DNA of 11,109 nucleotides. Source: Scatomonas sp963649395 (lineage in GTDB: Bacteria > Bacillota > Clostridia > Lachnospirales > Lachnospiraceae). This document shows positions 6,466 through 11,109 of the stretch, one piece after another; the stretch's first letter is position 1; the number at the start of each line of letters is the position of its first letter. The stretch is from positions 1 to 11,109 of the forward strand of contig CAVJHW010000088.1 in the NCBI GenBank assembly GCA_963649395.1, in the 5' to 3' direction. The position numbers and the translations under genes are program-made. Under the pieces are notes generated by a model. The model saw nothing but the letters and a program-made list of their open reading frames with translations, had not been told where the DNA came from and did not search any database.

Positions 6466-7236
6466 TCAAGCTCGGTTTTCCTTGTCTGCGCAGAGATCCT
6501 TCACAACCTCAGCGGCCAGGATCAGACCTGCCACGGAGGGCACAAAGGCCGTACTGCCGGGGATGGCCCTGCGTTCCGTGCATTTGTGGAGGGCTCCGGG
6601 AGGGCAGACACAGTGGTTTCGACAGCTATTCTCCATATCCTCCAGGGGCTGTAGGGGCTTCTCATCCGAATAGACCACCTTCAGCTTCCTCACCCCCCGT
6701 TTCTTCAATTCGTGCCGCATGACCTTGGCCAGGGGGCACATCTGGGTCTTGTAGATATCCGCCACCTGGAAGCGGGTGGGATCCAGCTTATTCCCGGCCC
6801 CCATGGAGCTGATCACCGGTACCCCACAGGACTGGGCCCGCAGGATGATCTCCAGCTTGGCTGTCACTGTATCCACGGCATCCACCACATAGGAATATTG
6901 GGAGAAATCAAAAGTCTCCGCATTTTCCGGCAGATAAAAACATTGGCGGATCTCTACCTGAGCCTGGGGATTGATGTCCAGGATCCGATCTCGCATCACT
7001 TCTACCTTATACTGTCCCACTGTTTTCCTGGTGGCAATAATCTGACGGTTGATATTGGTCAGGCAGACCTTGTCATCGTCCACCAGGAGGAAGGAGCCCA
7101 CACCGCTTCTGGCCAGGGCCTCCACCACATAACCCCCTACACCTCCAATCCCAAAAACCGCTACCCGAGCCCGGCTCAAGCGCTCCATATTCTCTGCTCC
7201 CAGCAGCAGCTGGGTTCTGGAAAATGCATTTAACAT
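6466..7236 (-). CDS. tcdA: tRNA threonylcarbamoyladenosine dehydratase TcdA (ThiF/E1-like)
   Basis: TcdA (CsdL/YgdL) uses ATP to cyclise t6A at tRNA position 37 to ct6A. The 256-aa product opens FSRTQLLLGAENMERL, as family members do, followed by the nucleotide loop FGIGGVGGYVVEALARSG (28-45), VDDDKVCLTNINRQ (52-65) with the Asp and Arg of E1-like adenylation sites, and VVDAVDTVTAK (117-127). A cysteine group (205, 209, 211, 219) sits before IPGSTAFVPSVAG and may bind metal. The ATG at 7236 overlaps the larE end by seven bases. AAGGAGG at 7253-7247 is ten bases away and supports this start, although a second GGGGAGG abuts the ATG. In E. coli TcdA works with the CsdA/CsdE sulfur-acceptor system, which fits the sulfur enzymes on both sides. 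Confidence 0.9.
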   Translation of the reverse strand: MLNAFSRTQLLLGAENMERLSRARVAVFGIGGVGGYVVEALARSGVGSFLLVDDDKVCLTNINRQIIATRKTVGQYKVEVMRDRILDINPQAQVEIRQCFYLPENAETFDFSQYSYVVDAVDTVTAKLEIILRAQSCGVPVISSMGAGNKLDPTRFQVADIYKTQMCPLAKVMRHELKKRGVRKLKVVYSDEKPLQPLEDMENSCRNHCVCPPGALHKCTERRAIPGSTAFVPSVAGLILAAEVVKDLCADKENRA

Positions 7237-8210
7237 CCTCCCCTGTCCTCCTTGTTGCCATTTCCTTGCTCCGCCTGCGCATGCTTCTGCGGACCAGCCT
7301 CTGCCTCCCCGCTTTTCCCATCACTCTTCAGGGGACCGGCCTCTGCCTCCCCGCTTTTCCCATCATTCTTCAGCGAAAGGGTCTCGTTCATGCTGCCGGT
7401 GCGGTAGCCCCTCAGATCCAATGCCACATAAGCGAAGCCGATTTGCTTAAAATAAGCATCTACCTGCTTTCTCACTTCCTCCTCCAGCAATCGACCCATC
7501 TCCGAGGGAAGCAGCTCGATACGGGCCAGATTCCCATGGATCCGCACCCGCACCTGGTCAAAGCCTAAGTCCCACAGGTATTGCTCTGCCAGCTCTACCC
7601 TTTTCAGCTTCTCTTCCGTAATGGTCTCTCCGTATACAAAACGAGTAGCCAAACAAGCCAGGGAGGGCTTCTTCCAGGTAGGCAGGCCAGCCTTCCTGGA
7701 CAGGATGCGGATCTCCTCCTTGGTCAAGCCAGCCCTGCGCAGGGGGCTGTGTACCCCCAATTCCCGAATGGCCTGCATCCCAGGACGGTAATCCCCCTCA
7801 TCGTCCAGGTTAGATCCCTCTGCCAGCTCCTGAAAGCCCTCTTCCAAAGCCAGTCTTCGAATCTCTTGAAATATGGCCTTCTTGCACAGGTAACAGCGGT
7901 TGGGAGGATTCTGGGCAAAACCCGGGATCTCCATTTCCCGAATCCGACAGCTTCTATGTCGGATCCCCCATTTCCGGCATAGCTCCTTGGCTTCCTCTAA
8001 TTCCCGCTCCGGAAAGGAGGCTGAGACCGCGCTGATGGCGACCACCCGGTCTCCCAAAGCCTCCCTGGCCGCATGAAGCAAAAGGGTAGAATCCACACCG
8101 CCGGAGAAGGCAACAGCCAGACCACCCAGAGACCGCAAATCCTCCAGCAAGGCTTGGTATTTCTCCTCCTCCCGTGTTTCCTCTCTATATTCTTCTCCTA
8201 TCTTCGTCAC
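7230..8210 (-). CDS. larE: LarE-like ATP-dependent sulfur transferase (PP-loop)
   Basis: LarE adds sulfur to the pyridine dicarboxylate precursor of the nickel-pincer cofactor of lactate racemase. In this 326-aa protein the PP-loop is AFSGGVDSTLL (34-44), followed by NPPNRCYLCKK (101-111), GSNLDDEGDYRPGM, PSLACLATRFVYG (182-194) and RGYRTGSMNE (267-276). Cys186 matches the sacrificial Cys176 of Lactobacillus LarE. With Cys106 and Cys109 of the CxxC it gives three cysteines, as in LarE forms reported to hold a [4Fe-4S] cluster. The last 50 residues are a hydrophilic tail with a duplicated 14-residue unit, probably disordered. The GTG start is chosen because AGGAGG (8222-8217) lies six bases upstream; a TTG at 8234 has no binding site. 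No larA, larB or larC is in view, so its true substrate is uncertain. Confidence 0.85.
   Translation of the reverse strand: MTKIGEEYREETREEEKYQALLEDLRSLGGLAVAFSGGVDSTLLLHAAREALGDRVVAISAVSASFPERELEEAKELCRKWGIRHRSCRIREMEIPGFAQNPPNRCYLCKKAIFQEIRRLALEEGFQELAEGSNLDDEGDYRPGMQAIRELGVHSPLRRAGLTKEEIRILSRKAGLPTWKKPSLACLATRFVYGETITEEKLKRVELAEQYLWDLGFDQVRVRIHGNLARIELLPSEMGRLLEEEVRKQVDAYFKQIGFAYVALDLRGYRTGSMNETLSLKNDGKSGEAEAGPLKSDGKSGEAEAGPQKHAQAEQGNGNKEDRGGC
7291..7374. repeat. In-frame 42-bp tandem duplication in the larE tail
   Basis: Two units of 42 bp (7291-7332 and 7333-7374) are nearly identical. They encode the repeated motif DGKSGEAEAGP preceded by LKN or LKS near the LarE C-terminus. The unit length is exactly 14 codons, so the frame is kept. 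It looks like a recent slippage duplication in a disordered tail. Confidence 0.9.
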
Positions 8211-8216
8211 TGCTTT

Positions 8217-8222
8217 CCTCCT
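8217..8222 (-). promoter_or_regulatory. Ribosome binding site that sets the larE start
   Basis: AGGAGG on the minus strand lies six bases before GTG 8210. It falls inside the longer reading frame that opens at TTG 8234, so the GTG is preferred. Confidence 0.75.
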
Positions 8223-8241
8223 CTCAAAAACCAATCCATAG

Positions 8242-8287
8242 AAAAAGTCATGATCTTCCCATCAGATGTTATTGGAAAAATCATGAC
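8242..8287 (-). terminator. Terminator after the aldolase gene
   Basis: On the minus strand GTCATGAT (8287-8280) pairs with ATCATGAC (8254-8247). An inner TTCC/GGAA (8277-8274 with 8259-8256) is offset by a small bulge, and five T follow (8246-8242). It lies about 40 bases past the aldolase stop and separates that gene from larE. Because TCATGA is itself a palindrome, the two arms also look like direct repeats. I see no good promoter for larE in the remaining 30 bases; TTTCCA and GATCAT, 17 bases apart inside the stem region, is only a weak candidate. Confidence 0.75.
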
Positions 8288-8328
8288 CCTTCCTTCCTGT
8301 CAGCGGCTGCCTTCACCATCCTGGACCT

Positions 8329-9303
8329 TTAATCCGTGGCGACCACCTCTCGGTAAAAAGCCGCATAATCCTTGCGTCCTTCCTTGGTAAATGCGATGGC
8401 GGTGCGGGGATGCTGGTTCAAAAGCCCGGTCATCAGATATTGGAGATCATAACCCCACACAACCCCCTCTTCCCTCAGAGGATTCATGTATTTCTCGATG
8501 AATTGCAAAACCGGATAGTAGTGGTATTTGGGATTGCGGAGAACTCCCAGAAGGAATTCCATGGAGCAATTGCCTGCCCCCCTCCCCATGCTGCTGTAGG
8601 TGGCATCCAGGTAATCCACCCCATCTCCTACGGCCTCCAGGGTATTGGCCGCAGCCATTTGCTGGTTGTTGTGGGCATGAATACCGATCTTCTTGCCATA
8701 TTTCCCCACGATTTCTTCATAAATATGGGCGATGCGGGCGATCTGCTCCGGATAAAGGGCTCCATAGCTGTCCACGATATAGATGACATCCACCGGGCTC
8801 TTCCCCAATATCTCCAAGGCTATCCTCAAATCGCTGTCCTGGGTATTGGAAATGGCCATGATATTACAGGAAACCTCATATCCCTTGTCCTTGGCATCCT
8901 GGATCATGTCCACAGCCAGGGGTATGGTATGCAGGTAGGTGGCCACCCGGATCATATCGATAGGGCTGTCCTCCCTGGGCAGGATATCGGTCTTGTAATC
9001 ACAGCGACCCACATCTGCCATCACGGCTATCTTCAGCTCCGTATCATTCTCTCCCACGATCTCCCGGATATCCTGATCCCGGCAGAACTTCCATTTGCCG
9101 AACTTGTCTGTATCAAACATGGCCCTGGAGGCCTTGTAACCGAACTCCATATAATCAACACCGGCTTTCAGATTCGTCTGATAGAGGGCTTTGACGAAGT
9201 CATCGGTAAAATAAAAGTCATTGACAAGGCCTCCGTCCCGCAGGGTTGCATCCACCACGCGAATGCTTGAACGATAATCCATCAAACTGGCTATTTCCTT
9301 CAT
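8329..9303 (-). CDS. DRE-TIM metallolyase / aldolase-family protein, substrate unknown
   Basis: The 324-aa protein belongs to the HMGL-like TIM-barrel family, which includes 4-hydroxy-2-oxovalerate aldolase, HMG-CoA lyase and isopropylmalate synthase. Seen motifs are VVDATLRDGG (16-25), which supplies the metal-binding Asp and catalytic Arg-Asp, VDSYGALYP (177-185), the metal-ligand HAHNNQ (209-214) and SMGRGAGN (238-245). The enzyme should be a divalent-metal lyase or aldolase acting on a 2-oxo acid or similar carbanion. It lacks the C-terminal regulatory domain of synthases, and no acetaldehyde dehydrogenase partner is adjacent, so classic meta-cleavage aldolase function is not supported. 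The start has AAAGGA about ten bases upstream. It has its own promoter, a structured leader and a terminator, so it appears to be a single-gene unit. Confidence 0.8.
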   Translation of the reverse strand: MKEIASLMDYRSSIRVVDATLRDGGLVNDFYFTDDFVKALYQTNLKAGVDYMEFGYKASRAMFDTDKFGKWKFCRDQDIREIVGENDTELKIAVMADVGRCDYKTDILPREDSPIDMIRVATYLHTIPLAVDMIQDAKDKGYEVSCNIMAISNTQDSDLRIALEILGKSPVDVIYIVDSYGALYPEQIARIAHIYEEIVGKYGKKIGIHAHNNQQMAAANTLEAVGDGVDYLDATYSSMGRGAGNCSMEFLLGVLRNPKYHYYPVLQFIEKYMNPLREEGVVWGYDLQYLMTGLLNQHPRTAIAFTKEGRKDYAAFYREVVATD

Positions 9304-9326
9304 AATAATTCATCCTTTCTGGCCTT

Positions 9327-9383
9327 CCTTTGTGGGGCCGGGCAATGCCTAGCATGGGGTTTTCTTTGAAAGCCCCCACAAGG
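9327..9383 (-). promoter_or_regulatory. Structured leader hairpin of the aldolase gene
   Basis: In the untranslated leader, CCTTGTGGGG (9383-9374 on the minus strand) pairs with CCCCACAAAGG (9337-9327) with one bulged A. This encloses 36 bases that contain ATGC-TAG-GCAT. The hairpin ends about 23 bases before the ATG, close to the ribosome binding site. It may affect translation or RNA stability. It matches no riboswitch class I know. Confidence 0.4.
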
Positions 9384-9398
9384 AGCCGGGCTGAAGAC

Positions 9399-9427
9399 AG
9401 CATAACACAAAGGAGGGGGTTTGTCTA
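9399..9427 (-). promoter_or_regulatory. Promoter of the aldolase gene
   Basis: Minus strand TAGACA (9427-9422), 17 bases, TATGCT (9404-9399). The -35 matches five of six and the -10 four of six consensus bases. It would give a leader of about 90 bases. No terminator is seen after the BCCT gene, so readthrough from that gene is also possible. Confidence 0.6.
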
Positions 9428-9454
9428 CCCTTTATTGCGTTGAATTGTAACACT

Positions 9455-10978
9455 TTAATGTCGTGAAATATCAGCCTCCTTCTTAGGCTTATTCGACCGA
9501 AGCAAATCCACCAGCATACTGACACATACGAAAATAAGGACAATGACATAGGGGAAGGCGATAACAATCGTAAGAGTCTGAATATTCCCCACATTTCCCG
9601 ACAAAGTCAGTGCAAATGCAATGACAGCCATAAGAAGTCCCCAGAAGAAGAGCTTTCTCCTGGATGGATTGAGATTGCCCTGATCGGTCAGGGAAGCCAG
9701 CATAAAGGTGGCTGAGTTGACGGATGTGATAATAAACATCATAACAAGAAGCATAGAAACCACACAGAGAATGCCCCCCAGGGGATAGGTCCTCAGCACA
9801 GCAAACATTGTTGTCTCCTGACTTCTAATAATAATACTAAGGGTTTCTCTGGCAAACGAAGTTGCGGCCCGAAAGGCCATCCCGCCGAAGATAGAAAACC
9901 ATAGGAAACAAAAGGCAGCCGGAAGAAGAATAACACCTACCACATACTCCCGAATGGTTCTGCCCTTGGATATCCGTCCCACGAAGGTTCCGGCAAAGGG
10001 CGCCCAGGACACCCACCAGGCCCAGTAAAAAATACGCCAGGCCAGAAACCAGGCCTTATCGTTATTCATCGTCATCGCTACACTTTCCGGAAGAAAATGG
10101 ATCAAATATTCCTTCATTCCCAGGACAAAGCTGTTCAGGATATCTCCTTTGGGACCAACCAGGAAACAGACAATCATCAAGAGGATGCAGGTATACATAT
10201 TAATCTGTGCCATAATATTGATTCCCCGGGAAAGCCCTGCCACAGCCGTACCGATATAGACAAAGGCCATAACTGCAATAAGTACCAGCCAGGTCACCGC
10301 ATAATTTCGAATATCAAACAGAATCTGAAGGCCTGCACCCACCTGTAAAACTGTCATGGCAAAGGAAGTGGGTACCGCTACCGCCGTGCATACCGTTGTA
10401 AGGCCATTGATCACATGCCCCACCACACCTTGCGCCGCTTTTTCCCCTATCAATGGCTTAAAAATGTTGCTAACCAGCCCCCCTTCTCCCTTGCGAAACT
10501 GAAAATAAGCAAAACCGAGACCCATGGTTGCGAAGATTGCCCAGGGAGCAAATCCCCAATGCGTAAAGGTTGCCCGCATGGAAAAAGCCAGCGCCTCCTG
10601 GGACAGGCCTGTAATTTCTCCGGCCGGTGCCGCATAATGAGACAGAGGTTCACAAACTCCCCAGAATACCAGCCCCGCACCCATGCTTGCAGTAAAAAGC
10701 ATGGAAAACCAGGCCACGTTACTATATTCCGGTCTCTCATCATCCTTTCCCAGCCGAACCTTACCGAACTTACTGATCGCCAATCCCACCGGAAAGACCA
10801 CAAAGAGCAAAACACCAACAACATAAAGCCAATCAAACTTCTCTTCAATACCGCTTAGAAGACCATTGGCTGTCCTGGTGAAAGACTCATTTCCAAATAC
10901 CCCCCAAAGTGCTAGGACCACTGAGATCACTGCGGACCAAGTAAACACCGGATTGCTCGTCATTTTTTTCCATTTCAT
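9455..10978 (-). CDS. BCCT-family betaine/carnitine/choline transporter
   Basis: The 507-aa membrane protein belongs to the betaine/carnitine/choline transporter family (BetP, OpuD, CaiT) with a LeuT-like fold of about 12 helices. The signature segment WAWWVSWAPFAGTFVGRIS (319-337) followed by KGRTIREY contains the tryptophans that bind quaternary ammonium groups. RLGKDDERPEYS and ASMGAGLVFWGVCEPLSHY (about 97-115) match the third-helix glycine-rich region, though the motif reads S-M-G-A-G where BetP has G-M-G-I-G. It should import a compatible solute or a quaternary amine nutrient; the exact substrate and ion coupling cannot be told. There is no long regulatory tail as in BetP. The start at 10978 is chosen because GGGGAGG (10991-10985) lies six bases before it; the longer frame to 11035 adds a non-family stretch. 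Confidence 0.93.
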   Translation of the reverse strand: MKWKKMTSNPVFTWSAVISVVLALWGVFGNESFTRTANGLLSGIEEKFDWLYVVGVLLFVVFPVGLAISKFGKVRLGKDDERPEYSNVAWFSMLFTASMGAGLVFWGVCEPLSHYAAPAGEITGLSQEALAFSMRATFTHWGFAPWAIFATMGLGFAYFQFRKGEGGLVSNIFKPLIGEKAAQGVVGHVINGLTTVCTAVAVPTSFAMTVLQVGAGLQILFDIRNYAVTWLVLIAVMAFVYIGTAVAGLSRGINIMAQINMYTCILLMIVCFLVGPKGDILNSFVLGMKEYLIHFLPESVAMTMNNDKAWFLAWRIFYWAWWVSWAPFAGTFVGRISKGRTIREYVVGVILLPAAFCFLWFSIFGGMAFRAATSFARETLSIIIRSQETTMFAVLRTYPLGGILCVVSMLLVMMFIITSVNSATFMLASLTDQGNLNPSRRKLFFWGLLMAVIAFALTLSGNVGNIQTLTIVIAFPYVIVLIFVCVSMLVDLLRSNKPKKEADISRH

Positions 10979-11061
10979 AGGCATCCTCCCCAATAGAAAA
11001 CCTAACGTCAACAGAATAACCCCCTTGCAGGGCATTGTCCCGCACCACCACGCAGGAAAGC

Positions 11062-11093
11062 CGACTGCTCCGCACTACGTGCTCCCGCAGTCG
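11062..11093. repeat. Nested palindrome upstream of the BCCT gene, REP-like
   Basis: CGACTGC (11062-11068) pairs with GCAGTCG (11087-11093). Inside it GCAC (11072-11075) pairs with GTGC (11079-11082) around TAC, leaving TCC and TCCC on the two sides. It is compact and GC-rich. On the minus strand it is followed by TTTCC, so a weak terminator for a gene beyond the right edge is possible. Its shape also resembles repetitive extragenic palindromes. Between it and the BCCT start is a second small hairpin, CCCT-GCA-AGGG, and no convincing promoter. Confidence 0.5.
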
Positions 11094-11109
11094 CCGCCGG
11101 TATCAACAA

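Noticed and set aside
8241..8288. Pair of direct repeats (AAAAA-TCATGA type) as a possible operator
   Set aside because: TCATGA is its own reverse complement; the arms pair as an inverted repeat followed by five T, so a terminator explains them better.
8410..9270. Plus-strand 286-aa frame
   Set aside because: Antisense shadow of the aldolase gene; no family resemblance or ribosome binding site.

Overview
The window looks like chromosomal core DNA from a low-to-mid GC Gram-positive anaerobe of the class Clostridia, most like Lachnospiraceae. The grounds are strong AAGGAGG ribosome binding sites, a murB-rapZ-whiA-HPr/Crh gene string, a MecA adaptor, and tRNA-sulfur genes of clostridial type. 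The family-level placement is inferred from gene content only. There is no phage, transposase, CRISPR array, rRNA or tRNA gene. Except for mecA, every gene I call lies on the minus strand.

Layout from left to right. Positions 1-181 hold two terminator-like hairpins. A small unrecognised minus-strand gene (73 aa) lies at 182-403. Positions 404-893 have no convincing protein gene. They contain an 11-bp tandem duplication, a possible minus-strand small RNA (about 578-736, speculative) and the mecA promoter. mecA (ClpC adaptor) lies at 894-1712 and meets the next operon at a strong shared terminator (1716-1755). The minus-strand operon murB (4978-4067), rapZ (3931-3044), whiA (3041-2085), Crh-like HPr (2039-1785) starts at a near-consensus promoter (5091-5119). 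It combines cell-wall precursor synthesis with regulators of carbon metabolism and division. Three copies of a 32-bp repeat separate murB from rapZ.

From 8210 down to 5163 lies a minus-strand cluster of sulfur and tRNA chemistry: larE, tcdA, and a rhodanese-TtcA fusion, ended by a terminator at 5126-5147. Two PP-loop sulfurtransferase-type enzymes flank an E1-like enzyme that modifies tRNA position 37. Further right are a DRE-TIM aldolase-family protein of unknown substrate (9303-8329), with its own promoter, a structured leader and a terminator, and a BCCT transporter (10978-9455). An 8-kb-scale novel system is not evident. The most interesting points are the sulfur-transfer cluster, the Glu15 HPr paralogue, the murB-derived tandem repeat, and the unassigned transcript-like signals upstream of mecA.

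Three start sites were moved from the longest reading frame on ribosome-binding-site and family evidence: HPr/Crh to 2039, larE to a GTG at 8210, and the BCCT transporter to 10978.
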